Source: Clostridia bacterium (lineage in GTDB: Bacteria; Bacillota; Clostridia; Christensenellales; Aristaeellaceae). Taken from it: a DNA stretch of 64,000 nt. The notes beneath the pieces were generated by a model that saw only the letters and a list, made by a program, of their open reading frames with translations, was not told where the DNA came from and searched no databases. Positions 40,899-51,641 of this stretch are shown here, in pieces. The stretch's first letter is position 1, and every line of letters begins with the position of its first letter. Location: positions 118,542 through 182,541 of the forward strand of contig JAFWQA010000061.1 in NCBI GenBank assembly GCA_017509255.1, read 5' to 3'. A program made the position numbers and the translations under genes.

Positions 40899-41187
40899 CT
40901 TACCATCCTTTCCGGACGCGTTCGGGCGTCCGATGACGAAAAAATGATAACACACGCGCAGGGCTTCGTCAAAGCCGCCGCAGCGCTTTCAGAGCATTCC
41001 TTCCTCCCGGGACCGCCTGTTTTTTCAGGTGCTCCCGGATTTTTCTTTACAGGATTGTAACATTTTCGCAATGTTTCAATTGTCACGGAAAATGAAAAAT
41101 ATTCCTATTAAAAAGGGAAAAGAGAAAGAGATATCGAAATAGATTAATTTGTATTATTGTGCATTTTTGCGGAAGGAGACGGGTTTT
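40899..41187. promoter_or_regulatory. Divergent intergenic region before deoC
   Basis: No gene is seen. TTGTCA at about 41079-41084 with A/T-rich downstream sequence may be the deoC-ileS promoter, but the -10 box is not clear. GGAAGGAGA at 41171-41179 is the deoC ribosome site. Confidence 0.35.
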
Positions 41188-41895
41188 ATGATGCTTACTC
41201 CCAAGGATATCGCTCAGATGCTGGATCATTCTACTCTGCAGCCCTGGCTGACGGATGAGGACATCCGCCACGGATGTGAGACAGCGTTGAAATACGGGAC
41301 CGCGAGCGTCTGCGCGCGTCCCTGTGACGTGCCGATTCTGGCTGAAATGCTTCGCGGAAGCGGCGTAAAGGTATGCACGGTCATCGGTTTCCCCCACGGC
41401 ACCAACGAGACTGCCGTCAAGCTGGCCGAATCCGAGCTGGCGCTGAAGGAAGGCTGCGAGGAGCTGGACATGGTGCTGAACATCGGCAAGCTCAAGCTCG
41501 GCGACGACGCCTATGTGGAAAACGAGATCCGCATGCTGGCGGACGCGGCCCACGCTGCCGGCGCCATCCTGAAGGTCATTCTGGAAACCTGTTACCTGAC
41601 GGAAGAGGAAAAGATCCGCGCCTGCCGCCTGAGTGAACGGGCGGGCGCCGACTTTGTCAAGACCAGCACGGGCTACGGCTCGGCGGGCTGCAAGATCGAG
41701 GATCTGAAGCTGATGCGTGCCAACGTATCGGAGAAGGTACGAATTAAAGGCTCCGGCGGCATCCGGGACCTTGACACGGTTCTTTCCGCCCGGGCTGCCG
41801 GAGCAAGCAGGTGCGGTGTCAGCGCCACGGAAAAGATCATGGCGGAAGCTGAAGCGCGCTATGCGGAAGGCACGCTGAAGGAAATTGAAGAATAA
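41188..41895 (+). CDS. deoC: Deoxyribose-phosphate aldolase
   Basis: 235 residues from the ATG at 41188 after GGAAGGAGA; an ATG one codon later is an alternative. The DERA barrel has D94 in EELDMV, the Schiff-base lysine K158 in DFVKTSTGYG, and K187 in VRIKGSGGI. It splits 2-deoxyribose-5-phosphate into glyceraldehyde-3-phosphate and acetaldehyde in nucleoside salvage. It heads a forward operon-like series with ileS 41 bases downstream. Confidence 0.95.
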   Translation: MMLTPKDIAQMLDHSTLQPWLTDEDIRHGCETALKYGTASVCARPCDVPILAEMLRGSGVKVCTVIGFPHGTNETAVKLAESELALKEGCEELDMVLNIGKLKLGDDAYVENEIRMLADAAHAAGAILKVILETCYLTEEEKIRACRLSERAGADFVKTSTGYGSAGCKIEDLKLMRANVSEKVRIKGSGGIRDLDTVLSARAAGASRCGVSATEKIMAEAEARYAEGTLKEIEE

Positions 41896-41936
41896 CACGC
41901 GGCCGCCGTACCGGGCCGCAGGAGGATAAGAAAGCA

Positions 41937-44900
41937 ATGTATAACAAAGTACCGACTGACATGAATTTCGTTTCCAGGGAAAAAGAGGTTGCCGAGCTGT
42001 GGAAGGATAAGGATATCATCCGGAAATCCTTCCATCTCCGGGACGGGGAGGAAAATTTCACCTTCTTTGACGGCCCGCCCACAGCCAACGGCAAGCCGCA
42101 TATCGGCCATATCGAGACCCGCGTCATCAAGGACCTGATCCCCCGCTACCAGACCATGAAGGGCAAAAGCGTGCTGCGCATCGCCGGCTGGGATACCCAC
42201 GGCCTGCCCGTGGAGCTGGAGGTGGAAAAGAGCCTCGGCCTGGACGGAAAGCCCCAGATCGAAAAATACGGCATTGAGCCCTTCATTCAGGAGTGTAAAA
42301 AGAGCGTCTGGAAGTATCTCCATGAGTGGGAAAAGATGTCCGAGCAGGTCGGTTACTGGGTCGACATGGAGCACCCCTACATCACCTATGAAGACAACTA
42401 TATCGAATCGGAATGGTGGAGCCTGAAGCAGATCCACGAAAAGGGACTGCTGTATCAGGGACACAAGATCGTCCCCTACTGCCCGCGCTGCGGAACCGCG
42501 CTTTCCAGTCACGAGGTCGCGCAGGGCTATAAGAATGTCAAGGAAACCTCCGCCTTCGTCCGCTTCCCGGTCAAAGGAAAGGAGAACACCTTCCTGCTGG
42601 CTTGGACCACCACGCCCTGGACGCTCCCGAGCAACCTGGCGCTGTGCGTGAGCCCCACCGACACCTACTGCCGCTTCACCGTGGAAGGCCAGACCTACAT
42701 CATGGCCAAGGCGCTGGTCGGCAAAGTGTTCGAGGGGAAGGACCCCGTCATTGAAGAGGAATTCACCGGGGAAAGCCTCCGCGGCACGGAGTATGAACCT
42801 CTTTACCGCTTTGTGGAGCCGGATAAAAAAGCCTGGTTCGTTGTCTGTGACAGCTACGTCACCATGGAGGACGGCACCGGCATCGTCCACATCGCTCCCG
42901 CCTACGGCGAGGACGACAACCGCGTCTGCCGGGAGAACGGCCTGCCTTTCGTGAACCTGGTGGACACGCAGGGCAAATTCATCGCGGAGACCGCCTGGGC
43001 CGGCGTGTTCGTCAAGGACGCCGATCCGATGATCCTGAAGGATCTGAAGGAACGCGGTCTGCTTTTCGCCGCCGTTCCCTTCGCGCATGACTATCCCTTC
43101 TGCTGGCGCTGCGATACGCCCCTGCTGTACTATGCCCGCCCCACCTGGTTCATCCGGATGACGCAGCTCCGGGACAATCTGGTGCGCAACAACCGCACCG
43201 TCAACTGGATGCCGGACAATATCAAGGAAGGCCGCATGGGCAACTTCCTGGAGAACGTGATCGACTGGGGCCTGAGCCGCGAACGCTACTGGGGCACTCC
43301 CCTGCCCGTCTGGCAGTGCGGATGCGGTCATATGCACGTCGTCGGCTCCAAACAGGAACTGCGTGAGATGGCCGTGACGGATCCCGGTGAAAGCATTGAA
43401 CTGCACCGTCCCTTCATCGACGCGGTCACCCTGCGCTGCCCGAAGTGCGGCGGCGAAATGCACCGTGTCAAGGAGGTCATCGACTGCTGGTACGATTCCG
43501 GCTCCATGCCCTTCGCCCAGTGGCATTATCCCTTTGAACACAAGGAAGAGTTCGAAAAGAACTTCCCCGCGGACTTCATTTCCGAAGCCATCGACCAGAC
43601 CCGCGGCTGGTTCTACACACTGGAGGCGATCTCCACCCTGCTCTTCGACCGCGCCCCCTTCAAAAACTGCATCGTGCTGGGCCATGTGCAGGATGCCGAA
43701 GGCCGGAAGATGAGCAAGCATCTGGGCAATGTCGTCGACCCCTTCACCATGCTGGATAAATACGGCGCCGACGCGCTGCGCTGGTATTTCTACACCACCT
43801 CCGCGCCCTGGCTGCCCTCCCGCTTCTCCGATGAAGCGGTCCAGGAAGGCCAGCGCAAGTTCCTGGCCACCCTGCAGAACACCTACGCCTTCTTCGCGAT
43901 GTACGCGCAGATCGACGGCTTCGATCCGCTGGCCCATCCGCTGGACAAGGTGGAAAAGACCCTGATGGACCGCTGGATCCTCAGCAAGCTGAACTCGCTC
44001 ATCGACCGCGTGGACGACGACCTCGCCCACTACCGTATCACCGAGCCCGCCAACGCGCTGGCCGGATTTGTGGACGACCTGAGCAACTGGTACGTCCGCC
44101 GCGGGCGCGAGCGCTTCTGGGGCAAGGGCATGGCCGGCGACAAGGAAGCCGCCTTTGCCACCCTGTATCACGTCCTGGTGACCCTGAGCAAGATCAGCGC
44201 GCCGTTTATTCCCTTCCTGGCGGAGGAAATCTATCAGAACCTGGTAGTCAACAATGTTCCCGGCGCTCCGGAAAGCGTGCATCTGTGCGACTTCCCCGTC
44301 AGCGACAGATCCGCTGTGGATCCGGATATGGAAAAGCAGATGGACGCGCTGCTGGAGGTCATCCAGCTGGGCCGCGCCTGCCGCAACACCGCCAACCTCA
44401 AGGTCCGCCAGCCGCTGCAGAAGCTGTACGTCAAGGGCGCTTCCTTCGAAAAGGCCTATCAGGAGCTTTGTGAGGATGAGCTGAACGTGCGCGAGGTCAT
44501 CTTCACGGACGACGCCCACGCCTTCACCACCTATAAGCTCAAGCCGCAGATGCGCACGCTCGGCCCGAAGTACGGCAAGCTGCTCGGCAAGATCGGACAG
44601 AAACTCGGCGAGCTGGATGGCAACGACGTGGTGGATGCCTTTAAGCGGGGCGAAACCGTTTCCTTCACGCTGGAGGATACCGAGGTAGTCCTCGCCGAAT
44701 CCGACGTCCTGACCGAGCCGATGCAGAAGCCCGGCTTCTGCGCGCTGGAGGACCGGGGCGTCACCGTCGTGCTGGACACTAACCTGACGGAGGATCTGAT
44801 CCGTGAGGGCTATGCCCGTGAGATCGTCTCCAAGCTGCAGACCATGCGCAAGGACGCCGGCTTCGAGGTCACGGACCGCATCGACGTGGTCTACAGTGCC

Positions 44901-45071
44901 GACGATGAACTGGCCGCCGCCGTGGAAAGCGGAGCCGACATGATCATGAAAGGCACGCTGGCCCTGAGCCTGAAGCGTGAAGCGCCCGCGGATCCCTTCA
45001 TCTGTAAGGAATGGGATATCAACGGGAAAAAAGCGGTTCTGGGCGTCAGAGTCACGGAAAACAAAGAATGA
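41937..45071 (+). CDS. ileS: Isoleucine--tRNA ligase
   Basis: 1044 residues, with GCAGGAGGAT upstream. The class I synthetase motifs are HIGH (residues 55-58, in KPHIGHIETR) and KMSKH (591-595, a KMSKS variant). The editing CP1 domain and anticodon-binding C-terminus are complete, and the length is typical of the longer IleRS type. It charges tRNA-Ile. No T-box is possible in the 41-base gap after deoC, unlike many Firmicute ileS genes. The stop overlaps the next start (ATGA). Confidence 0.96.
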   Translation: MYNKVPTDMNFVSREKEVAELWKDKDIIRKSFHLRDGEENFTFFDGPPTANGKPHIGHIETRVIKDLIPRYQTMKGKSVLRIAGWDTHGLPVELEVEKSLGLDGKPQIEKYGIEPFIQECKKSVWKYLHEWEKMSEQVGYWVDMEHPYITYEDNYIESEWWSLKQIHEKGLLYQGHKIVPYCPRCGTALSSHEVAQGYKNVKETSAFVRFPVKGKENTFLLAWTTTPWTLPSNLALCVSPTDTYCRFTVEGQTYIMAKALVGKVFEGKDPVIEEEFTGESLRGTEYEPLYRFVEPDKKAWFVVCDSYVTMEDGTGIVHIAPAYGEDDNRVCRENGLPFVNLVDTQGKFIAETAWAGVFVKDADPMILKDLKERGLLFAAVPFAHDYPFCWRCDTPLLYYARPTWFIRMTQLRDNLVRNNRTVNWMPDNIKEGRMGNFLENVIDWGLSRERYWGTPLPVWQCGCGHMHVVGSKQELREMAVTDPGESIELHRPFIDAVTLRCPKCGGEMHRVKEVIDCWYDSGSMPFAQWHYPFEHKEEFEKNFPADFISEAIDQTRGWFYTLEAISTLLFDRAPFKNCIVLGHVQDAEGRKMSKHLGNVVDPFTMLDKYGADALRWYFYTTSAPWLPSRFSDEAVQEGQRKFLATLQNTYAFFAMYAQIDGFDPLAHPLDKVEKTLMDRWILSKLNSLIDRVDDDLAHYRITEPANALAGFVDDLSNWYVRRGRERFWGKGMAGDKEAAFATLYHVLVTLSKISAPFIPFLAEEIYQNLVVNNVPGAPESVHLCDFPVSDRSAVDPDMEKQMDALLEVIQLGRACRNTANLKVRQPLQKLYVKGASFEKAYQELCEDELNVREVIFTDDAHAFTTYKLKPQMRTLGPKYGKLLGKIGQKLGELDGNDVVDAFKRGETVSFTLEDTEVVLAESDVLTEPMQKPGFCALEDRGVTVVLDTNLTEDLIREGYAREIVSKLQTMRKDAGFEVTDRIDVVYSADDELAAAVESGADMIMKGTLALSLKREAPADPFICKEWDINGKKAVLGVRVTENKE

Positions 45072-46375
45072 AATTTGCAATGATCGGGCAGGACATTCCG
45101 ATGCTCCTGCCCACCCTTTTGGCTGACCTGCTTTTCGCCGGAAAGGAAAGCGGAGCCGTTGTCGCCGTGGAGGAGGGCAATCCCGCCATGCGGGAGCTGC
45201 TCACCGGCTATGGCGCGGCTGTTTTCCGCAAAGCCGGCGCCGGCGGGCAGCTTCTGGCCTCCGCTGACAGGGCGGAGATCCTCTCCGGCGCGGACTGCGT
45301 GTTCTACGCCGGCGACTGCCAGGCCGCAAGCCGCTTCTTTCAGGACCGCAGCGCCCTCGGCTCGGATGACGGGAACGATCCCGGCCTGACGGACCAGGCC
45401 CGGGTCAACGGCGGCATCGGCGGCCTGCTTCATACGCTGCGCGCCGGCAATGAGGTACTCCGTCTCTGCGACGCAATGGATTCCGCCTGCCCGAAGGCGC
45501 TGGTCATCGATCTGGGCCAGCCCGTGGCCAGGATGACGGAGCTCTTTCTGTCCCGCGGCTATGAATGCTTTTCCCTCGGCCGCACGCCCCTCCGCGGGGC
45601 AAACGGCCTGGATACGCTGTGCAAGCGTCTGCGCCTCAAGCCCTCCGCGGTTTCCGCCGTCATCGCCGGCCTGCCCTCCTTCGCTTTCCTGCTGGAAATG
45701 AAGGCGGCGGATACCGGCGAGGATCTGCTGCCGAAGCTGAAAAAGGCAGCGGAAAAGAATGAGCTGGGCGTGCTCAGCCGCCGCTGGCTGGACTGGTGGG
45801 GCGCTCTCCCCGTGGGAGACATCACCGACCACGCCGAGTTCCTTCCCGCGCAGCCGGATTACGTTCCGGAGGAGCGCCCGGAGTTCGGTGAGACCGTACA
45901 GCGGCGCAAGGACCGAATCCTGTATATGAACACCGTGCGTGAAAAAGGCACGGAGGACCGGGAGGGCGCCATGGCGCAGCTGCTGCTGCTTTCCCGCGTG
46001 CCGCCGATCCGTCCCGCGCAGCTGGCTCTGGCCCTTCTGCGAAAGGAAACCGTACGGCTGCCCGCCGTGACCCGGCTCAACCGCGGTGAGCTGCCGCAGC
46101 TGCCGGACAGCGCCATTATCGAGTCGGACCTGGTCCTGGAAAACGGCGTGCCCGTTCCGCAGGGGATCATCCTGCCCGGGCCCCTGGCGGATATCATGTC
46201 CGAAATTGACGAAACCAGCTGCCTTGCCGCCCGTGCCGCCACAGGCGACCGGGCAGCCCTGCGCGAGTGCGTGGAGACGGATCCCGCCCTGGCCGGGCTG
46301 GACCGGCTCTACTGCCAGGACGTCGTCAGTGCCCTGATCGAACTGCATCAGGACGTACTGCCGCTGTTTACCTGA
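45068..46375 (+). CDS. Divergent glycoside hydrolase family 4-like protein
   Basis: 435 residues, overlapping ileS by four bases. The N-terminus KFAMIGQDIPMLLPTLLADL and central DSACPKALVIDLGQPVARMT resemble the NAD-binding and cofactor-loop regions of GH4 6-phospho-glycosidases. The C-terminal LPDSAIIESDLVLENGVPVP followed by PGPLADI matches their conserved end. The expected metal-binding Cys/His pattern (GxCN, H near the centre) is altered, so the classical Mn/NAD mechanism may be lost. Position inside a translation operon is unusual for a glycosidase. Confidence 0.55.
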   Translation: MKFAMIGQDIPMLLPTLLADLLFAGKESGAVVAVEEGNPAMRELLTGYGAAVFRKAGAGGQLLASADRAEILSGADCVFYAGDCQAASRFFQDRSALGSDDGNDPGLTDQARVNGGIGGLLHTLRAGNEVLRLCDAMDSACPKALVIDLGQPVARMTELFLSRGYECFSLGRTPLRGANGLDTLCKRLRLKPSAVSAVIAGLPSFAFLLEMKAADTGEDLLPKLKKAAEKNELGVLSRRWLDWWGALPVGDITDHAEFLPAQPDYVPEERPEFGETVQRRKDRILYMNTVREKGTEDREGAMAQLLLLSRVPPIRPAQLALALLRKETVRLPAVTRLNRGELPQLPDSAIIESDLVLENGVPVPQGIILPGPLADIMSEIDETSCLAARAATGDRAALRECVETDPALAGLDRLYCQDVVSALIELHQDVLPLFT

Positions 46376-46438
46376 CGTCCTTTTATGGAGTGAAACATTT
46401 TCAGGCAGCCGGAAAGCCTTCCGGTAGAAAGGAAGCCT

Positions 46439-47302
46439 ATGTTCCTTGCTGATACCTGGACCGATTACGAGGTCCTGGACACCGGCGACGGTGAAAAGCT
46501 TGAGCGCTGGGGAGATATCATCCTGCGCCGCCCCGATCCGCAGACCATCTGGCCCAAGACGGACGAGCGCCTCTGGCGAAAAGCGCAGGCGCATTATCAC
46601 CGCAGCGACCGCGGCGGCGGCGAATGGGAATTTCTGGCAAAGCTGCCGGAACGCTGGACGGTTTCCCACGGGGATCTCCGTTTCTTCGTACGGCCCACCG
46701 GCTTCAAGCACACCGGTCTTTTTCCCGAGCAGAGCGCCAACTGGAACTGGATGGCGGAGCGCATTGCCGCTTCCGGACGGAAGGATCTGAAGGTGCTGAA
46801 TCTTTTCGGCTACACCGGCGGCGCCACCGTGGCCTGCGCCGCGGCCGGCGCGCATGTGACCCATGTGGACGCGGCCAAAGGCATGGTCCAGTGGGCCAAG
46901 GAAAACAGGGAGCTTTGCGGCCTGCCGGAAACCTCCTGCCGCTGGATCGTGGAGGACGCCCTGCGCTTTGTGCAGCGGGAGATCCGCCGCGGCAACCGCT
47001 ATGACGGGATCCTGATGGATCCGCCCAGCTACGGCCGGGGACCCTCCGGCGAGGTCTGGAAGCTGGAGAACGAGCTGTACGGACTGGTGGATACCTGTGC
47101 GCAGGCTCTCAGCGAAACGCCCGTTTTCTTCCTCATCAACAGCTACACGACCGGTTTCCAGGCCAGCGTCCTGAGCAATATGCTGGAAAAATGCGTATCC
47201 CGCCGCTTCGGCGGCTCGGTGGACAGCGAGGAGCTCTGCCTGCCCGTTACGGCCGGCGGCGTCCTCCCCTGCGGAGCCAGCGGGAGGTGGCAGCGTGGTT
47301 AA
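46439..47302 (+). CDS. Class I SAM-dependent RNA methyltransferase (RlmI-like)
   Basis: 287 residues. The SAM motif VLNLFGYTGGAT is at 119-130, the strand-2 end is VTHVDAAKG, and motif IV DPPSYGRG is at 193-200, as in Trm5/RlmI-type rRNA methyltransferases with DPP(S/Y) active sites. It lacks the N-terminal PUA domain of full RlmI. It is followed by an overlapping pseudouridine synthase gene, which supports an RNA-modification role. The target base is unknown. Confidence 0.8.
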   Translation: MFLADTWTDYEVLDTGDGEKLERWGDIILRRPDPQTIWPKTDERLWRKAQAHYHRSDRGGGEWEFLAKLPERWTVSHGDLRFFVRPTGFKHTGLFPEQSANWNWMAERIAASGRKDLKVLNLFGYTGGATVACAAAGAHVTHVDAAKGMVQWAKENRELCGLPETSCRWIVEDALRFVQREIRRGNRYDGILMDPPSYGRGPSGEVWKLENELYGLVDTCAQALSETPVFFLINSYTTGFQASVLSNMLEKCVSRRFGGSVDSEELCLPVTAGGVLPCGASGRWQRG

Positions 47303-48059
47303 CGTCCTGTATGAGGATAATCATGTACTGGTCGCCGTCAAGCCGCCGAACATGCTCTCCCAGGCGGACAGCACGGGCGACGCGGATATCCTGACGGAAC
47401 TGAAGGAGTATATCCGCCGGGAATACAACAAACCCGGCAATGTCTATCTGGGCCTGGTACACCGGTTGGACCGCCCTGTCGGCGGCCTGATGGTCTTTGC
47501 CCGCACCAGTAAGGCCGCTTCCCGCCTCTCCGCCCAGATGACAGAGCACGAAGTGGGCAGAGAGTATCTCTGCGTCGTGGAAGGCGAAGTGCAGGACGAG
47601 TTTACCCTCACGGATTATCTGATCAAGGATCCGATCAAAAACCGGGTCGTCATCTGCGAGGCGGATGAAAAAGGCGGCAAGCTGGCCATCCTGCACGGAC
47701 GCTGCATCGACCGGCGCGAGAATACCGCTCTCTGCGCGATTCGGCTGGAAACCGGCCGCAGCCACCAGATCCGCGTGCAGATGTCGAGTATCGGCGCGCC
47801 CCTGTGGGGAGACAACCGCTACGGCAAAGGGATCCCCGGCCAGCAGATCGCCCTGTGGGGCTACAAGCTGACCTTCATCCACCCGACGACCCGGAAGCTG
47901 ATGACCTTCCATGCCATGCCGGACGGCGGCATCTGGAATACCTACGCGGACCTGCTGACCGTACCGGAGGATACAGATCCGCCTCCCGCTCCCGGCGAGC
48001 TCCATCTGACGGACGAGGTCGTTCAGACGCTGGAAAACTACAACAGACGAGGTGTTTAA
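47295..48059 (+). CDS. RluA-family pseudouridine synthase
   Basis: 254 residues from a GTG at 47295, with GGGAGG six bases upstream; it overlaps the methyltransferase by eight bases. The catalytic motif HRLDRPVGG places D59 as nucleophile. RLETGRSHQIRVQ and IGAPLWGDNRYG are the other RluA signatures. It isomerises uridine in rRNA or tRNA. There is no S4 domain. The stop is followed immediately by tgt. Confidence 0.92.
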   Translation: MVNVLYEDNHVLVAVKPPNMLSQADSTGDADILTELKEYIRREYNKPGNVYLGLVHRLDRPVGGLMVFARTSKAASRLSAQMTEHEVGREYLCVVEGEVQDEFTLTDYLIKDPIKNRVVICEADEKGGKLAILHGRCIDRRENTALCAIRLETGRSHQIRVQMSSIGAPLWGDNRYGKGIPGQQIALWGYKLTFIHPTTRKLMTFHAMPDGGIWNTYADLLTVPEDTDPPPAPGELHLTDEVVQTLENYNRRGV

Positions 48060-49187
<1,128 letters not shown>

Positions 49188-49234
49188 TCCGGCGCTCACC
49201 GGACAAAAATAGAAATTGTTTGGAGGTTTTGATC

Positions 49235-49870
49235 ATGAAGATTCTGTCTGTAACCGATCCTTCTTTCCAGAACTACGGCCAGATCCTGCCCGGCTACGAC
49301 GTGGCTGAACTGCTTGCCACGCTGGATAAGGTCTCTCCCCTGCCCGAGGGTGTGGAATACGTTCCCGAACAGCCGGAGCTGATGGCTCTGCCCATCGCCA
49401 AAGAACTGGCGGACAACGCCTACGGCGGCATGCCGATCCAGATCGGCTGGTGCAACGGCCACAACACGAAGCTGAATTGCCTGGAATATCACAGGGACAG
49501 CGAGCTCAACGTGGGCGTTCAGGATTTCATCCTCCTGCTGGCCAAGCGCGAGGAGCTGGACAACGGCGTGCTGGACACCGAAAAGGTCGTTGCCTTCAGG
49601 TGCCCCGCCAACACGCTGATCGAGGTCTATGCCACCACCCTGCACTATGCTCCCTGCAGCGCCGCCGCGGGAGAAGGCTTCAAGGTGATCGTCGTCCTGC
49701 CGAAGGGCACGAACGTCGGCAAGCCTGAGATCGCCGTCAAAAATGAAGAGGACAAGACCCTCTGGGCAACCAACAAGTGGCTGCTGGCCCATGCGGATTC
49801 CTCCGAAGCCGCCCAGGGCGCGCCTGTCCTGCTCAAAGGCGTCAACACCGATATCGCCGGTCTGATCTGA
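49235..49870 (+). CDS. DUF4867 family protein
   Basis: 211 residues from the ATG at 49235, with GGAGG nine bases upstream. The sequence matches DUF4867 (FQNYGQILPGYDVAELL, GWCNGHNTKLNCLEYH, RCPANTLIEVYATTLHYAPC). It is a cupin-like sugar-related protein family often near carbohydrate isomerases. The cytosolic function is not established. It ends in a strong terminator. Confidence 0.8.
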   Translation: MKILSVTDPSFQNYGQILPGYDVAELLATLDKVSPLPEGVEYVPEQPELMALPIAKELADNAYGGMPIQIGWCNGHNTKLNCLEYHRDSELNVGVQDFILLLAKREELDNGVLDTEKVVAFRCPANTLIEVYATTLHYAPCSAAAGEGFKVIVVLPKGTNVGKPEIAVKNEEDKTLWATNKWLLAHADSSEAAQGAPVLLKGVNTDIAGLI

Positions 49871-49885
49871 CCGGGCATAAGAATT

Positions 49886-49917
49886 GCGGCACTGCTTTCG
49901 CAGTGCCGCTTTCTTTA
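49886..49917. terminator. Terminator after DUF4867
   Basis: GCGGCACTGC (49886-49895) pairs with GCAGTGCCGC (49900-49909), then TTTCTTT. It lies between convergent genes and its end overlaps the last bases of the M32 gene. Confidence 0.9.
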
Positions 49918-51429
49918 TCCGATCCCGTACAGGTCTTCGTATTTATCCTTCAGATAGCCGGTATAGAAGCTCGCGTCCAGCGGGCCGCCCATGGCGTTCA
50001 GCAGTACCTCCTGCGGCTTTTTCAGACAGCCGTAACGGTGGATTTTGTCTGCCAGCCAGGCTGTGATGGGTCTCAGGTCGCCGCTCTCGGCGATCCCCCA
50101 TACATCGATATCCTTTTCCATCTGCCGCAGCATCTGCACGCCGTAGGCGCTGCCAAGCGCATAGCTCGGGAAATAGCCGAACCCGGCGCCGGACCAGTGG
50201 CTGTCCTGCAGAATGCCATGCCTGTCGTCCGGCACGGTCACGCCCAGATACTTTTTGTACAGCTCGTTCCAGATGCCGGGCAGTTCGCTCACCTTCAGAT
50301 CCCCGTTGATCATGCCCTTTTCGATCTCGTAGCGGATCATCACATGCAGCGGATAGGTCAGCTCGTCCGCCTCGGTGCGGATCAGGCTCGGCTGGGATTT
50401 GTTGATCGCCCGGTACAGCTCCTCGGCGGTCACGCCCTTCGTCTGCTCCGGGAAGACCTCCTGCATCACCTTCAGCAGCGGCTTGCAGAAAGCGCGGCTG
50501 CGGCAGATCAGGTTCTCATAGAATCGGCTCTGGCTCTCATGTATGCCCATCGTGCTCCCGCCGGCCAGGCAGGTGAACTGCAGGTCGTCCGCCGAACCCA
50601 TGTCGTACAGCGCGTGTCCGCCCTCATGGATCACGCTGAACATGCTGCTCAGCGCGTCCTCCTCGTGGTAATGCGTCGTGATGCGCACGTCCCACTTGTT
50701 CATTCCGTCCGTGAAGGGATGCTCCGTCTCTCCCAGCGTGCAGCAGTCGGGGTCGATTCCCTCCATCCGCATCACCTTTTCTGAAAAGATCCTCTGCTGC
50801 GCGATGGGCCAGGTGTTCTTCAAAAACGGCGGATCGATCGCGGGCTTTTTCGCGATCTCCAGGATCAGGGGCGTCAGGTCCTCCCGGATCTGCTGAAAGA
50901 AAGGATCCAGCATGGCCATGCTGGCGCCCTTCTCATATTCGTCCAGCAGCACGTCGTAGAGCTTCTTTTCGCCCTTTCCCTTCCGCTCGGCATACCGTTT
51001 CTGATAGTCGATCAGCTTTTCCAGCAGCGGCGCGAACATGGCATAGTCGCTCTTTTCCTTCGCCTCATGCCACACGGTGTCCGCCTCGTTCGTCAGCTCC
51101 TGGAAGGCGACATACTCCTCCATGCTCATCACGTGCATGTTGTCATAGTCTTCCTTCATCAGCTCGGCCTGGCGGAAGGTTTTTTCGTCCGTGTTCTCCC
51201 TGTTGGCCAGGATCGTTTCCAGGATCTCGGGGTATTCCGGCCCATCAGTCGTTTTGTAATCCAGCTCGCTCAGATATGCCAGCGCCTTTCCGCGCCCCTT
51301 CCAGGAGTTCTTCGGCGCCACGGTGTCCCCGTCCACATAAATGACGGACATTGCGTGACGCAGCGCGTACTGCGCTTTCTGTATCTCATTCAGCTTTTCG
51401 ATCGCGGTTTTCAGTTCCAATGCTTTCAC
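49915..51429 (-). CDS. M32 carboxypeptidase (Taq-type)
   Basis: 504 residues. The zinc motif HEGGH (268-272) and downstream HESQSRFYEN are characteristic of family M32. It removes C-terminal residues from peptides, metal-dependent, cytosolic. The first codon read is GTG at 51429, but AGGAG is only one base upstream. A TTG three codons later (MELKTAIEK) has better spacing, so the exact start is open. Confidence 0.92.
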   Translation of the reverse strand: MKALELKTAIEKLNEIQKAQYALRHAMSVIYVDGDTVAPKNSWKGRGKALAYLSELDYKTTDGPEYPEILETILANRENTDEKTFRQAELMKEDYDNMHVMSMEEYVAFQELTNEADTVWHEAKEKSDYAMFAPLLEKLIDYQKRYAERKGKGEKKLYDVLLDEYEKGASMAMLDPFFQQIREDLTPLILEIAKKPAIDPPFLKNTWPIAQQRIFSEKVMRMEGIDPDCCTLGETEHPFTDGMNKWDVRITTHYHEEDALSSMFSVIHEGGHALYDMGSADDLQFTCLAGGSTMGIHESQSRFYENLICRSRAFCKPLLKVMQEVFPEQTKGVTAEELYRAINKSQPSLIRTEADELTYPLHVMIRYEIEKGMINGDLKVSELPGIWNELYKKYLGVTVPDDRHGILQDSHWSGAGFGYFPSYALGSAYGVQMLRQMEKDIDVWGIAESGDLRPITAWLADKIHRYGCLKKPQEVLLNAMGGPLDASFYTGYLKDKYEDLYGIG

Positions 51430-51490
51430 GCTCCTTTTTCCCTGTTATTCTACAATAACAGCATTTTTTTGAAAACCCCAAAAATAATTC

Positions 51491-51519
51491 TTTACAAATC
51501 GCTTCACTTATGATATGAT
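51491..51519 (+). promoter_or_regulatory. Promoter of tRNA-Ala(GGC)
   Basis: TTTACA (51491-51496), exactly 17 bases, TATGAT (51514-51519), 12 bases before the tRNA. Confidence 0.75.
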
Positions 51520-51531
51520 TCCATCTGTTGC

Positions 51532-51604
51532 GGGGCATTAGCGCAGTTGGTAGCGCACAACACTGGCAGTGTTGGGGTCAGCGGTTCGAATCCGCTATGC
51601 TCCA
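51532..51604 (+). tRNA. tRNA-Ala(GGC)
   Basis: A 73-nt cloverleaf. The acceptor GGGGCAT/ATGCTCC has G3-U70, the D-stem is GCGC/GCGC, the anticodon arm is CAACA-CTGGCAG-TGTTG (anticodon GGC, reads GCC and GCU), and the T-arm is AGCGG-TTCGAAT-CCGCT. CCA is not encoded. Confidence 0.96.
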
Positions 51605-51605
51605 C

Positions 51606-51641
51606 AAAAAACAGCAGGGCATGAAGCCCTGCTGTTTTTTT
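51606..51641 (+). terminator. Terminator of tRNA-Ala(GGC)
   Basis: ACAGCAGGGC and GCCCTGCTGT form the stem, then TTTTTTT. Confidence 0.9.

Noticed and set aside
41859-45080. Very long minus-strand open frame (over 1000 codons) opposite ileS
   Set aside because: It is the GC-rich antisense shadow of a certain gene (HIGH and KMSKH motifs on the plus strand), with no ribosome site or domain.
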